Positions 52,458 to 61,756 of a stretch of 64,000 bases of DNA are shown piece by piece. The stretch is from an uncultured Lachnospiraceae bacterium (GTDB lineage Bacteria > Bacillota > Clostridia > Lachnospirales > Lachnospiraceae). The notes under the pieces are model-generated. The model did not search any database, had not been told where the DNA came from, and saw only the letters and a list, made by a program, of their open reading frames with translations. The stretch covers positions 1 through 64,000 of the forward strand of contig CAJUHH010000005.1 of assembly GCA_910585965.1 (NCBI GenBank), given 5' to 3'. Made by a program: the position numbers and the translations under genes. Position 1 is the first letter of the stretch, and every line of letters begins with the position of its first letter.

Positions 52458-53807
52458 ATGGGCAGATTATTTGGCACGGATGGAGTAAGAGGAGTTGCGA
52501 ATGAAGAACTGACACCATTGCTGGCTATGCAGCTGGGCCAGGCCGGAGCGTATGTGCTGACAAAGGAAAAGGAACATAAGCCGACTATTATGGTAGGCTG
52601 TGATACGAGGATTTCCAGCGATATGCTGGCAAACGCATTGATGGCAGGAGCTTGCTCGGTGGGAGCAAACTGCGTATATGTGGGTGTTCTTCCAACACCG
52701 GCGATTGCATATTTGACAAGAAAGTATAAGGTGGATGCAGGAGTAGTAGTTTCTGCCTCCCATAATCCCGTGGAATTCAATGGGATTAAATTTTTCGATG
52801 GGGACGGATATAAACTGCCCGACGAACTGGAGGACGAGATCGAAGCGCTGATCAGGAATGGAATGAAGGATGTGAAATTTCCTACCGGCGCCAGCGTGGG
52901 AAAGGTCAAATACCGCACGGATGCAAGGGAGGAATACATTAATCATTCGATGAAAGCGGTAAACATCGATCTGCGGGGGCTGAAGATAGTAGTCGATTGC
53001 GCAGAAGGCGCATCCTTTTATACTTCGATTGAGGCGCTGAAAGAGCTGGGAGGGGAAATCGTTGCCATCCATAACAGCCCGGACGGAACAAATATTAACG
53101 CCAACTGTGGTTCTACCCATATGGAAGAGCTGCAGGCGAGAGTGGTATATGAGAAGGCGGATATCGGGCTGGCTTTTGACGGTGATGCGGACAGACTGCT
53201 GGCAGTAGACGAAATGGGAAATATTATCGACGGCGACCAGATTATGGCGATTGTCGGGGTTCATATGAAGAACCAGGGAAAGCTGAAAGGCGATATGATT
53301 ATTGCTACCGTTATGAGTAATCTTGGATTCTTTTTAATGGGGGATAAAAACGGTATCAAGATAGAACAAACAAAAGTGGGAGACCGTTATGTTCTGGAGC
53401 GGATGAAAGAGATTGGCGCCAGCCTTGGAGGGGAACAGTCAGGCCATATTATTTTCCTGGATGAGAATACAACTGGTGACGGCCTGTTGAGCGCGCTTCA
53501 CTTACTGCAAGTCATGGTGGAAACGAAGGAACCTTTATCGGAGCTGTCCAAAGTTATGGAGGTAATGCCTCAGGCGCTTGTGAATGCAAAAGTTCCTAAC
53601 CATAAAAAAGAACGTTATATGGAATATCCGGAAATTGCAGAGGCGATTGCCAAACTGGACAGCAAGTTTGCTGGTGAAGGAAGAGTGCTGATCCGTCCTT
53701 CGGGAACCGAGCCGAAGGTTCGCGTCATGATTGAAGGAAAGGATAAAAAGCAGATTGATGAAGAGGCGAAAAAGCTGGCAGAGCTGATTCAGAATATTAT
53801 GCTTTAA
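52458..53807 (+). CDS. glmM: Phosphoglucosamine mutase GlmM
   Basis: Interconverts glucosamine-6-phosphate and glucosamine-1-phosphate for UDP-GlcNAc and peptidoglycan synthesis; in Firmicutes it also binds and inhibits CdaA. I start at ATG 52458 behind GAAAGGAG, giving 449 residues with the usual MGRLFGTDGVRGVAN. The active-site serine is in VVSASHNPVEFNGIKFF (about 97-113), the metal loop is FDGDADRL (about 239-246), the sugar loop is GGEQSGHIIF and the phosphate site is RPSGTEPKVRVM. Confidence 0.97.
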   Translation: MGRLFGTDGVRGVANEELTPLLAMQLGQAGAYVLTKEKEHKPTIMVGCDTRISSDMLANALMAGACSVGANCVYVGVLPTPAIAYLTRKYKVDAGVVVSASHNPVEFNGIKFFDGDGYKLPDELEDEIEALIRNGMKDVKFPTGASVGKVKYRTDAREEYINHSMKAVNIDLRGLKIVVDCAEGASFYTSIEALKELGGEIVAIHNSPDGTNINANCGSTHMEELQARVVYEKADIGLAFDGDADRLLAVDEMGNIIDGDQIMAIVGVHMKNQGKLKGDMIIATVMSNLGFFLMGDKNGIKIEQTKVGDRYVLERMKEIGASLGGEQSGHIIFLDENTTGDGLLSALHLLQVMVETKEPLSELSKVMEVMPQALVNAKVPNHKKERYMEYPEIAEAIAKLDSKFAGEGRVLIRPSGTEPKVRVMIEGKDKKQIDEEAKKLAELIQNIML

Positions 53808-53860
53808 AAGCACAGTTTTCCTAGTGAGTTTTCCTAGTAAGTTTTACTTAATAAGAAGGC

Positions 53861-53889
53861 TTCACAAGAGGCGAAAAAGGTGGTATAGT
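53861..53889 (+). promoter_or_regulatory. Possible ptsH promoter
   Basis: TTCACA, a 17-base spacer and TATAGT, about 70 bases ahead of ptsH. The -35 is weak. Confidence 0.45.
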
Positions 53890-53959
53890 AAAAGAAGAGT
53901 ATATGCAGACAGACGAATAAATATAAAACAAAGGCATATGCAGTGAAGGAGAAGAGGGT

Positions 53960-54223
53960 ATGGTAAGCCAAAAGGTAATTATAAAGAACCCCACTGGGCT
54001 ACATCTAAGACCGGCAGGCATTCTATGCAAGGAAGCGATGCAATTTAAATCGTTGATCACATTTACATTTAAAGAGAACACGGCAAATGCGAAAAGCGTG
54101 CTGAGTGTGCTTGGCGCGTGTGTGAAATGCGGCGATGAAGTAGAGTTTATTTGCGAAGGCGAGGATGAAGAAGAGGCTTTGAAAGCGCTGGTTCATGCAA
54201 TCGAAAGCGGTCTTGGGGAATAA
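53960..54223 (+). CDS. ptsH: Phosphocarrier protein HPr
   Basis: 87 residues. The PTS phosphorylation site His15 sits in NPTGLHLRPAG and the regulatory serine Ser46 in NAKSVLSVLGA, both intact. It carries phosphate from Enzyme I to sugar-specific PTS proteins, and when phosphorylated on Ser46 by HPr kinase it serves carbon catabolite control. No ptsI follows; the gene is alone, closed by a terminator at 54263. Contrast the histidine-less paralogue at 5496. Confidence 0.95.
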   Translation: MVSQKVIIKNPTGLHLRPAGILCKEAMQFKSLITFTFKENTANAKSVLSVLGACVKCGDEVEFICEGEDEEEALKALVHAIESGLGE

Positions 54224-54262
54224 TCGCTGTTTGGGGGTAAAAAGCAAAGATAGTGAAAGCTG

Positions 54263-54287
54263 GCCGGCTCTTTGTGAGCCGGCTTTT
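54263..54287 (+). terminator. ptsH terminator
   Basis: GCCGGCTC and GAGCCGGC around a 5-base loop followed by TTTT. Confidence 0.82.
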
Positions 54288-54352
54288 CAATTCAAATGCA
54301 GACTTGCGAATCGCGGCGGCGATGAGCGGGTTAAGAATGGGAGGAATAAATT

Positions 54353-56032
54353 ATGTTGAATTATGAGAGGTATAAACGCAATCCGGTTGTGGATTACCCG
54401 GAACGAAAGTGGCCGGAGAGGGAAATAGAGAAAGCCCCTGTATGGTGCAGCGTGGATCTGCGGGACGGGAACCAGGCATTGATTGATCCGATGGTGGTGC
54501 ATGAGAAAATAGAGATGTTCCAGTATTTGATCAAATTGGGCTTCCGGGAAATTGAAATAGGATTTCCTGCGGCAAGCCAGATCGAATATGACTTTCTCCG
54601 ACAGCTCGTGGATCGGAAGATGATACCGAAAGATGTCTGTGTCCAGGTGCTGACACAGTGCAGGGAGGAACAGATCGAGAGAACATTTGAGTCCATTCAG
54701 GGATGCCGCCAGGCGATCGTGCATATTTATAATTCTACTTCGACGCTTCAAAGAGACGTGGTATTCGGCATGAGCCAGAAGGAAATTATCGATATAGCCG
54801 TGCAAGGAACCAAATGGGTGAAAGAGCGGGCGGAAAAATTTCCTGGAAAGATCATTTTAGAATATTCTCCGGAGAGCTTTACAGGGACGGAACTGGACTT
54901 TGCATTGGAAATATGCACGGCTGTCCAGGAAACATGGGGGCCTGACAAGGAGAATCCAATGATTATCAATCTGCCGTCTACAGTGGAAATGACGACACCG
55001 AATGTATATGCGGATCAGATCGAATGGATGAACAGGCATTTTAAAAACAGGGAAAGTATTATTTTGAGCGTACATCCACATAATGACAGAGGAACCGGCG
55101 TAGCGAGCGCGGAGCTTTCCCTGCTTGCCGGGGCGGACAGGGTAGAAGGGACATTATTTGGCAATGGAGAAAGAACTGGCAACGTAGATATACTGAATAT
55201 TGCTTATAATATGTTTTCTCAGGGGATTGATCCCAAATTGAATATAGAAAAAATCAACGAGATTATTGAAATATACGAAAGATGCTGCAAAATACCGATC
55301 CATCCCAGGCATCCTTATGCGGGCAAGCTGGTATTTACTGCTTTTTCAGGTTCCCATCAGGACGCTATTAATAAGGGCGTAAAAGCGATGCGGGAAAGAG
55401 GGAGCAAGGTATGGCAGGTGCCTTATCTGCCTGTTGATCCTTCCGATATCGGCAGGGAATATGAGCCGATCGTCAGAATCAATTCCCAGTCCGGAAAAGG
55501 CGGCGTTGCATTTATTATGGATACCTATTTTGGCTTCAAACTTCCTAAGGGGATGCACAGGGAGTTTGCGAATGTCATCCAGAATATATCGGAGCATCAA
55601 GGAGAGGTATCCCCGGATGAGATTATGCAGCAGTTCCGAAAGGAATATCTGGACCGCAAGGAGCCGATCCATTTCAAGAAACTGAGGGTGGATGACTTGA
55701 GCGATGAGACGACATCTGAATTTGATACAAGGGTAGTTGTTGTTTATACCGATCATGGCGTGGAAAAGAGCTTTGAAGCGGTGGGCAACGGACCGATCGA
55801 TGCGGTAAAACGAGGGCTTCAGGAAGTGATCGGAGAAGAAATGAAGATTCTGGATTACGAAGAACATGCCCTTCAGAGCGGTTCTAATTCTCAGGCGGCA
55901 GCATATATCCACTTGCTGGATGTGGACAATGGAAGCGTGACTTATGGCGTGGGGGTAAGTTCCAATATCACAAGGGCATCTGTACGGGCCATTTTCTCTG
56001 CTGTCAATCGGCTTGGAATCGGGGCAATGTGA
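54353..56032 (+). CDS. leuA: 2-isopropylmalate synthase LeuA
   Basis: First committed step of leucine synthesis: acetyl-CoA plus 2-ketoisovalerate to 2-isopropylmalate. The 559-residue protein belongs to the longer, yeast/actinobacterial-like form: an N-terminal extension (MLNYERYKRNPVVDYPERKW), a TIM barrel with CSVDLRDGNQALIDPM (about 31-46) and SVHPHNDRGTG (about 239-249) carrying the metal histidines, and a C-terminal leucine-sensing domain (about 430-555). No other leu genes are adjacent, and I see no T-box in the 65 bases after the ptsH terminator. Confidence 0.95.
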   Translation: MLNYERYKRNPVVDYPERKWPEREIEKAPVWCSVDLRDGNQALIDPMVVHEKIEMFQYLIKLGFREIEIGFPAASQIEYDFLRQLVDRKMIPKDVCVQVLTQCREEQIERTFESIQGCRQAIVHIYNSTSTLQRDVVFGMSQKEIIDIAVQGTKWVKERAEKFPGKIILEYSPESFTGTELDFALEICTAVQETWGPDKENPMIINLPSTVEMTTPNVYADQIEWMNRHFKNRESIILSVHPHNDRGTGVASAELSLLAGADRVEGTLFGNGERTGNVDILNIAYNMFSQGIDPKLNIEKINEIIEIYERCCKIPIHPRHPYAGKLVFTAFSGSHQDAINKGVKAMRERGSKVWQVPYLPVDPSDIGREYEPIVRINSQSGKGGVAFIMDTYFGFKLPKGMHREFANVIQNISEHQGEVSPDEIMQQFRKEYLDRKEPIHFKKLRVDDLSDETTSEFDTRVVVVYTDHGVEKSFEAVGNGPIDAVKRGLQEVIGEEMKILDYEEHALQSGSNSQAAAYIHLLDVDNGSVTYGVGVSSNITRASVRAIFSAVNRLGIGAM

Positions 56033-56095
56033 AAAAGAACTTTCTGAAATGAGTATTCCTGAAGGAGCATTCCGAAAGGGGTACTCGTTTGATAT

Positions 56096-56147
56096 AAAAA
56101 ATCCGATTCCTGATGCATAGTTTGTTGCATCAGGAATCGGATTTTTT
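56096..56147. terminator. Strong bidirectional terminator
   Basis: A perfect 22-base stem, from AAAAAATCCGATTCC (56096 on) to GGAATCGGATTTTTT (ending 56147), around an 8-base loop. It separates leuA from the convergent lipoprotein gene and should work for both. Confidence 0.9.
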
Positions 56148-56171
56148 GTACTGTGATATGGTTTCAACAGC

Positions 56172-57356
56172 CTATTTTGCTTTCAAAGTTGCGCCGTCTG
56201 CTTTGAAGGAATCCCCGTCTTCTACGATGCAGATCATCGTTTTGCCGGTATTCACTTCGATTTCGTTTCCATCGTCATCGTAATACTTCGTAGGTTCGTA
56301 GTCCGTACTCTTCTTCCATGTTACATGGATACCTTTTCCATTCGTGAAGTAATAGCCGTCTCTTGTCGTATCATGTACCTGGAAAATCAGGTATCCTTTG
56401 GCATCCCTTACTTCGTGGTATGTAAACTGGACAAGAACATTCTTGAATGCCAGCTGCTGGTTATCGTTGGCAGCGTCTACGTCCGGGTTGCCATACATAT
56501 AACGGTAATATAAACCATCGTTTTCATTGTAAGTGAAAGAAGTCTTGGTGACAGGATAAGCGGATGCCATGTCAATTTCTTTAGCTGTAATGGCATCGCT
56601 GTATTTTTCTAATGTATTCGGTTCCTTGGAGGAAGCGAATTTAAAATGGTCAGCATTGTAATATCCGTCTCTGTATGTCTTGGAAATGCCGAATTTGTCA
56701 ATTCCTTTATTAATGCCTTCCGCGCTGGCATATGCATTCTGGGGTGCTTTCTTATCGGTGGAACGGTAGAAAGTTCCTTCATACATACCATCGGTTCTTT
56801 TATCACCGTATGCGCATCCAGTGATGTGGTCTGTGTCTTTCCGCTCAATGATCTCATTGATATAATAAGGGCCGCCGAAATGCAGGTATATGGAATCCCA
56901 TTCGAAGGACCAGTAAACGAAATAATCGCGGCAGCTTCTTACGTTGCCAATACGATCCAAATCTTCCCAATCTTTAATAACTGCCATGCTTCTTGTGATG
57001 TTTCCTTCTACGGGACATTCATAAAGAATATCCGCTTTGGAAAGATTGTAGTGGGGCAGGGCAGAGGAATCATTGGGAACCATGATGGAAATGGGACGTG
57101 CGTCTTTCAGGTCGCCTTCAATCCATTCATTGGTCAGCGTGCTTCTTACCATGCCTTCCTTCGGAGGAGCTTCATCGTCTGCCGGAGCCTCTTCCGCAGC
57201 TGGTTCGGGGGTATCATTTGTTTCTTCTAATTCTGGCTGCTTCTCAATAACCTGTGAAACCGCAGGCTGTTCTTCAGCTTCTTCCTTCTTGCCGCATCCA
57301 AAGAGTAAAAAGGCGGAGGCAAGGCTCAGAAGAAGAAGCGCTTGTAATCGTTTCAT
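56172..57356 (-). CDS. DUF3048 (YerB-like) lipoprotein
   Basis: 394 residues exported as a lipoprotein: signal peptide with lipobox LLFGC and the mature N-terminus CGKKEEAEEQP, then an acidic, proline-rich linker (about 30-70). The DUF3048 domains follow, with NEWIEGDLKDARPISIMVPN, RIGNVRSCRDYFVYWSFEWD and DSIYLHFGGPYYI. B. subtilis YerB belongs here; function is unknown. It stands alone on the - strand and shares its terminator with leuA. Confidence 0.91.
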   Translation of the reverse strand: MKRLQALLLLSLASAFLLFGCGKKEEAEEQPAVSQVIEKQPELEETNDTPEPAAEEAPADDEAPPKEGMVRSTLTNEWIEGDLKDARPISIMVPNDSSALPHYNLSKADILYECPVEGNITRSMAVIKDWEDLDRIGNVRSCRDYFVYWSFEWDSIYLHFGGPYYINEIIERKDTDHITGCAYGDKRTDGMYEGTFYRSTDKKAPQNAYASAEGINKGIDKFGISKTYRDGYYNADHFKFASSKEPNTLEKYSDAITAKEIDMASAYPVTKTSFTYNENDGLYYRYMYGNPDVDAANDNQQLAFKNVLVQFTYHEVRDAKGYLIFQVHDTTRDGYYFTNGKGIHVTWKKSTDYEPTKYYDDDGNEIEVNTGKTMICIVEDGDSFKADGATLKAK

Positions 57357-57601
57357 GAGTAATCCTCGCTTTCATAAATAATGGTATTCATATAATTTCA
57401 TTACGTATCCTTTTTGCCAAAGGAATAATATAAGACCACAAACGCCATTATATCACATTCATTCAGGATAGTCACTAGACTGGGGCAGAAAAATATGAAC
57501 AAAAATCTTAAGAATTTATAACAATATTGCTACAAATAAAGCGGAAATAACAGCAGAAGCGTAAATTCGTTATTTTACAGAATAACGGTGATAAATATTT
57601 C

Positions 57602-57630
57602 TTGCACAAAAAAGGCAGGGGATGTATGAT
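57602..57630 (+). promoter_or_regulatory. Promoter of the envelope-sugar cluster
   Basis: TTGCAC, a 17-base spacer and TATGAT, 57 bases ahead of rfbD. The gap 57357-57686 between divergent genes otherwise shows only AT-rich sequence; I could not pick a convincing promoter for the - strand gene in it. Confidence 0.62.
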
Positions 57631-57686
57631 AAGGATATTAAAATATTAAGATATCAATAAGGAAAAATTGGGAGGGCTGCAGGCTG

Positions 57687-58541
57687 ATGAAAAAGATTAT
57701 TGTAACCGGTTGCAGAGGACAATTGGGTATTGCCATAAATAAGCTATATGAGGGAAATCAGGAAATCGAGCTTGTAAACACGGATGTGGAAGAACTGGAT
57801 ATTACGGATATCGATAAAGTGCTTGGGTTTGTACGGGAGATAAAGCCTTATGCTATTGTCAATTGCGCTGCCCATACGAACGTAAATGCCTGTGAGACCG
57901 ATGTGGACAATGCATATCGTATCAACGCGATTGGACCGCGTAATCTGGCCATAGCGGCAACAGAGTCGGGGGCAAAGTTGATGCAGGTGTCTACGGATTA
58001 TGTATTTGCAGGAAATGGGGACAGGCCTTATGTAGAGTTTGATGCCACAAGCCCGTTGGGGGTATATGGGGGGTCAAAGCTGGCAGGGGAAAATTTTGTC
58101 AGGGATTTTGCGAAAAACTATTTTATTGTACGCACGGCATGGTTGTATGGGGAAGGAAAGAATTTTGTAAAGACGATGCTGCGCCTGGCGGAGACGCATG
58201 ATAAAGTGAGAGTGGTAAAAGACCAGATGGGAACGCCCACCAGCGCGGATGAACTGGCGAAAGCAATCGCGTATCTTTTACCGACGGATAATTATGGGAT
58301 ATTTCATGGAACATGCGAAGGTTTTTGCAGCTGGGCGGATTTTACAGAAGAGATTTTCCGGCTTGCGGGAAAGAAAACCGTGGTGGAGGCGATTACGACC
58401 CAGGAATATGAGAAGGATAATCCGTCTTCCGCGCCTCGTCCGGCTTATTCCGTATTGGATAATTATATGCTGCGTCTGACGACTGACTTCAAATTTGCAG
58501 ATTGGCATGATGCGATTGCGGCATATTTAAAAAACGATTAG
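57687..58541 (+). CDS. rfbD: dTDP-4-dehydrorhamnose reductase RfbD
   Basis: NADPH-dependent last step of dTDP-L-rhamnose synthesis. Of 284 residues, the nucleotide loop is IIVTGCRGQLGIAI (about 4-17), and the catalytic YxxxK is in VYGGSKLAGE (about 128-137), preceded by STDYVFAG. The C-terminal substrate domain contains PRPAYSVLDN, typical of RfbD. rfbA, B and C are not in the window, so the rest of the pathway is elsewhere. First gene of a cluster with GDP-sugar genes fcl and manC. Confidence 0.94.
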   Translation: MKKIIVTGCRGQLGIAINKLYEGNQEIELVNTDVEELDITDIDKVLGFVREIKPYAIVNCAAHTNVNACETDVDNAYRINAIGPRNLAIAATESGAKLMQVSTDYVFAGNGDRPYVEFDATSPLGVYGGSKLAGENFVRDFAKNYFIVRTAWLYGEGKNFVKTMLRLAETHDKVRVVKDQMGTPTSADELAKAIAYLLPTDNYGIFHGTCEGFCSWADFTEEIFRLAGKKTVVEAITTQEYEKDNPSSAPRPAYSVLDNYMLRLTTDFKFADWHDAIAAYLKND

Positions 58542-58567
58542 AAAAAGGATATTAAAGGATTTGGAAA

Positions 58568-59020
58568 ATGGATTTTTTGAGCGATTTGATCGGAAACCAT
58601 GTTTTCATGGCAGCAATTTGCGGCTGGTTTGTAGCGCAGATACTAAAAACGGCGATCCATATGTGGTTTAACCGAAAATTCGTGGCAGAACGGCTGGTAG
58701 GGAGCGGGGGAATGCCAAGTTCCCATTCGGCCACCGTATGTGCCTTGGCGACTGCTGCCGGAATGGAATATGGGGGAGGAAGTTTCCAGTTTGCCATAGC
58801 GGCTGTATTTGCTATTGTAGTCATGTATGATGCCATGGGTGTAAGACGGGAAACAGGGATCCAGGCAAAAGTGCTGAACGAGATGATCGAAATGTTCGTG
58901 AAGATGGGCAAGGAGATGAGTGTGGAAGACAGGCTGAAAGAGTTTGTGGGACATACTCCCCTTCAAGTGCTGATAGGGGCGCTGCTTGGTATTCTGGTGG
59001 CGGTATTCATGTATCTTTAA
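58568..59020 (+). CDS. Divergent PAP2 (DUF212, YuiD-like) membrane phosphatase family protein
   Basis: 150 residues with about four hydrophobic segments. Family blocks are FMAAICGWFVAQILK, then RLVGSGGMPSSHSATVCALA (about 44-63, the PAP2-like signature with Ser-His), VVMYDAMGVRRETG (about 89-102) and GHTPLQVLIGALLGI. It is related to acid-phosphatase/vanadium-peroxidase proteins and may act on lipid-linked phosphates; this would suit the surface-glycan genes around it, but the substrate is unknown. Confidence 0.9.
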   Translation: MDFLSDLIGNHVFMAAICGWFVAQILKTAIHMWFNRKFVAERLVGSGGMPSSHSATVCALATAAGMEYGGGSFQFAIAAVFAIVVMYDAMGVRRETGIQAKVLNEMIEMFVKMGKEMSVEDRLKEFVGHTPLQVLIGALLGILVAVFMYL

Positions 59021-59039
59021 ACAGCGAAAGGGAGGGCGT

Positions 59040-60722
59040 ATGCTTTCGGTTTGTCTGGTTTTTCTATATATGCTGCTGAGTGCATATATTATCGGTTTTC
59101 TTGTTCTGGCGGCAATTGGCCGCGTGTTCGGGCGGGAGGGATGCCGAAGGATTAAGGCAGCTGGTTATGTAATGGCAGGGCTTGTAACTTTGACCGTATA
59201 TGCCCAGTTTTTCAGTTTGTTCTATAAGGTGGGTCTGGCGGCTAATTTACTGCTGGTATTTGTCTGTATGATAACGGCAGCGGCGTTCCGGGAAAAGCTG
59301 TGGAAGCTTGTGAAGGAGCAGTGTACAAGCATAAGCATAGGAAGAAAGATATTTTATATTTTTTTGTTTTTTCTATTCGCATATGGAACGTCCAGGGGGA
59401 TGATCCATTATGATACAGGGCTTTATCATGCGCAAAGCATCCGTTGGATTGAAGAGTACGGCATAGTGAAAGGGCTGGGCAACCTGCATTGCAGGCTGGC
59501 GTATAACAGTTCTGCTTTTTGCCTGTCCGCTTTGTATAGTTTTTCTTTTTTGGGAGGGCAGTCTTACCATTGTGCTGCAGGTTTTTTTGCGCTGGTGTTG
59601 GCAGGAACGTGCAGCGAGGCAGCAGAGGCGTGGAAAAGAAAGAGGCTTCTTCTGGCTGATATTGCACGGATGATGGGGATATACTATCTAATGGTTATTT
59701 TTGACGAGATGATATCTCCTGCTTCGGACTATTTTATGGTATTGACGGTATTCTATCTTGTGATCCGGTATCTGGAGCTGGCAGAAGAAGGGGAGAAAGA
59801 ATGGCTGCCCTTTGGCTTGTTGGCATTGCTTGGTGTTTATGCGGTGAGCTTAAAGCTGTCAGCGGCTTTTGTCGTGCTTCTGGCAGTAAAACCGGCAGGG
59901 ATGCTGGTGAAAGAGAGGAATGGAAAAGGAATTGTAGGGTTTCTCGGGCTGGGTATCCTTATTCTTCTTCCCTTTCTGGCACGGAATGTGCTGATTTCGG
60001 GATGGCTGATATATCCTTTTACTGCTGTTGATCTGTTTTCCGTAGACTGGAAGATTCCGAAAGGAATCGCGGATTATGACGCAAAAGAGATACAAGTATG
60101 GGGACGGGGGATTTATGATGTGTCCAGATACGGGGAATCTGCGGCGCAATGGATCGGAAGTTGGTTTTTTTCACAGACGGCGCTGGACAAGCTGTTTATA
60201 TTGGCCGGGCTGGGTGCAGTCCCGATATCCTTTGTGGCATTGGCGGTCGGAGCGGTGAAAGGGCAGGACAGACAGAGGGATTTGATGCTGGCTGCAGTGA
60301 CAGTAAATTTGTCCTTTTTGTTCTGGATGTTTTCAGCGCCATTGATTCGTTATGGCTGTGTCTATGTATGGCTGGCCGCGCCGTTGACCTTTGGCGGACT
60401 GGCGTTGTGGCTGGTCAAAAAAGAACAGTGGGGCAATTATTTCTGGTACGGCGTTTATTGTGTGATTGCTTTTGTGGGGGTGTATAAATTCTGGGCATGG
60501 GGAAAGGAAACAGTAGCGGCATATTCACCGGAATATTGGATTGTCCAGAAGGACTATGAAAATTTTGAAATGGAAGAATACTGGATAGAAGGGGTAAAGT
60601 TTTACTGTCCGATGGAAGGAGACAGGGCAGGGTACGATGCATTTCCATCTTCGCCGTCCAAGGCTGGGATAAAATTCAGGGGAACGGGGCTTGAAGATGG
60701 ATTTATGAATAAAGAGTGGTAA
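59040..60722 (+). CDS. Large polytopic membrane protein, GT-C-like
   Basis: 560 residues, ATG 59040 behind GGGAGG. About twelve hydrophobic helices, with the loop IHYDTGLYHAQSIRWIEEYG near residue 123-142 placed after the second or third helix as the acidic catalytic loop of GT-C glycosyltransferases would be. A soluble C-terminal part of about 60 residues is acidic (YENFEMEEYWIEGVKFYCPM). It resembles uncharacterised glycan-associated membrane proteins (LIC_10190-like). A role in adding or polymerising fucose- or rhamnose-containing glycan is inferred from the neighbours. Confidence 0.78.
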   Translation: MLSVCLVFLYMLLSAYIIGFLVLAAIGRVFGREGCRRIKAAGYVMAGLVTLTVYAQFFSLFYKVGLAANLLLVFVCMITAAAFREKLWKLVKEQCTSISIGRKIFYIFLFFLFAYGTSRGMIHYDTGLYHAQSIRWIEEYGIVKGLGNLHCRLAYNSSAFCLSALYSFSFLGGQSYHCAAGFFALVLAGTCSEAAEAWKRKRLLLADIARMMGIYYLMVIFDEMISPASDYFMVLTVFYLVIRYLELAEEGEKEWLPFGLLALLGVYAVSLKLSAAFVVLLAVKPAGMLVKERNGKGIVGFLGLGILILLPFLARNVLISGWLIYPFTAVDLFSVDWKIPKGIADYDAKEIQVWGRGIYDVSRYGESAAQWIGSWFFSQTALDKLFILAGLGAVPISFVALAVGAVKGQDRQRDLMLAAVTVNLSFLFWMFSAPLIRYGCVYVWLAAPLTFGGLALWLVKKEQWGNYFWYGVYCVIAFVGVYKFWAWGKETVAAYSPEYWIVQKDYENFEMEEYWIEGVKFYCPMEGDRAGYDAFPSSPSKAGIKFRGTGLEDGFMNKEW

Positions 60723-60753
60723 GTTTTTCTGCGAAAGGAGCAAAGTTATAAGT

Positions 60754-61704
60754 ATGAATAAGTCGGACAAAATTTATGTGGCGGGACACAGAGGGCTGGT
60801 GGGCAGCGCGATCGTAAGAAGCCTGAAAGCCAAAGGGTATACGAATATTATTGGCAGGACTCATAAAGAGCTGGATCTTCTGGAACAGGCAGCCGTAAGG
60901 GATTTTTTTGAAAAGGAGAGGCCGGATGTGGTTGTATTGGCGGCGGCAAAGGTAGGGGGGATTCATGCAAACAATACGAAGCCCGCAGAATTTGCTTACG
61001 ATAATATGCAGGTGCAGTGCAATGTGATCAAATGCTGCCATGATTTTAAGGTAAAGAAGCTCCTGTTTTTGGGAAGCACTTGTATCTATCCGCGCATGGC
61101 GCCGCAGCCGATACCGGAGGATGCGCTGCTGACAGGAGCCTTGGAGGAAACGAACGAGGCTTATGCAGTTGCCAAGATCGCCGGGCTGGAAATGTGCAAA
61201 TTCTTCAAGCGCCAGTACGGGGATGACTTTATAAGCTGCATGCCTACGAATTTGTACGGCCCTTATGACAATTATGATTTGAAGGATTCCCATGTGCTTC
61301 CGGCGATGATAAGGAAATTCCACGAAGCGAAAACAAGCGGAGCTGATTCGGTAGAGCTGTGGGGAACAGGAAGCCCGTTGCGCGAGTTTTTATATGTGGA
61401 CGATATGGCGGATGCCTGTGTATTCTTGTTAGAGAATTACAGCGGGGAACAGCATGTGAATATAGGAACAGGCAAGGAAGTAACAATCAGGGAGCTGGCG
61501 GAAACGGTATGCCGCACGGTAGGATTCGAGGGCGAGATTGTCTGGAACAAAGATATGCCGGATGGAACGCCGAGAAAGCTGACAAATGTGGATAAGCTGC
61601 ATAATATGGGCTGGAAGCATAAGGTTGATCTGGAGGAAGGCGTTCGTCTGGCTTATGACTGGTTTAAGGAAAATATCGATACGGCGAGGATGGACGGAAG
61701 ATAA
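60754..61704 (+). CDS. fcl: GDP-L-fucose synthase
   Basis: Epimerase-reductase making GDP-L-fucose from GDP-4-keto-6-deoxymannose. 316 residues. It has an NADP loop AGHRGLVGSAIV (about 9-20), the family block VVLAAAKVGGIHANNTKPAE (about 64-83), FLGSTCIYPR and the YxxxK motif AYAVAKIAGLEMCK (about 136-149), then PTNLYGPYDNYDL. It precedes manC in the same cluster. A GDP-mannose 4,6-dehydratase (gmd) and a phosphomannomutase would complete the route and are not in the window. Confidence 0.96.
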   Translation: MNKSDKIYVAGHRGLVGSAIVRSLKAKGYTNIIGRTHKELDLLEQAAVRDFFEKERPDVVVLAAAKVGGIHANNTKPAEFAYDNMQVQCNVIKCCHDFKVKKLLFLGSTCIYPRMAPQPIPEDALLTGALEETNEAYAVAKIAGLEMCKFFKRQYGDDFISCMPTNLYGPYDNYDLKDSHVLPAMIRKFHEAKTSGADSVELWGTGSPLREFLYVDDMADACVFLLENYSGEQHVNIGTGKEVTIRELAETVCRTVGFEGEIVWNKDMPDGTPRKLTNVDKLHNMGWKHKVDLEEGVRLAYDWFKENIDTARMDGR

Positions 61705-61756
61705 AGCGGATATAAAAAATGCCGTGGGGCAGAGAAAGGAGAGGGACAGGGATAAA

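Noticed and set aside
53819..53848. Short direct repeat GTTTTCCTAGT near the end of glmM
   Set aside because: Two imperfect copies of about 12 bases in an AT-rich gap, with no pairing or position that suggests a role.
54288..54352. T-box leader for leuA
   Set aside because: Only 65 bases lie between the ptsH terminator and leuA, with no specifier loop or AGGGTGG-type T-box sequence.
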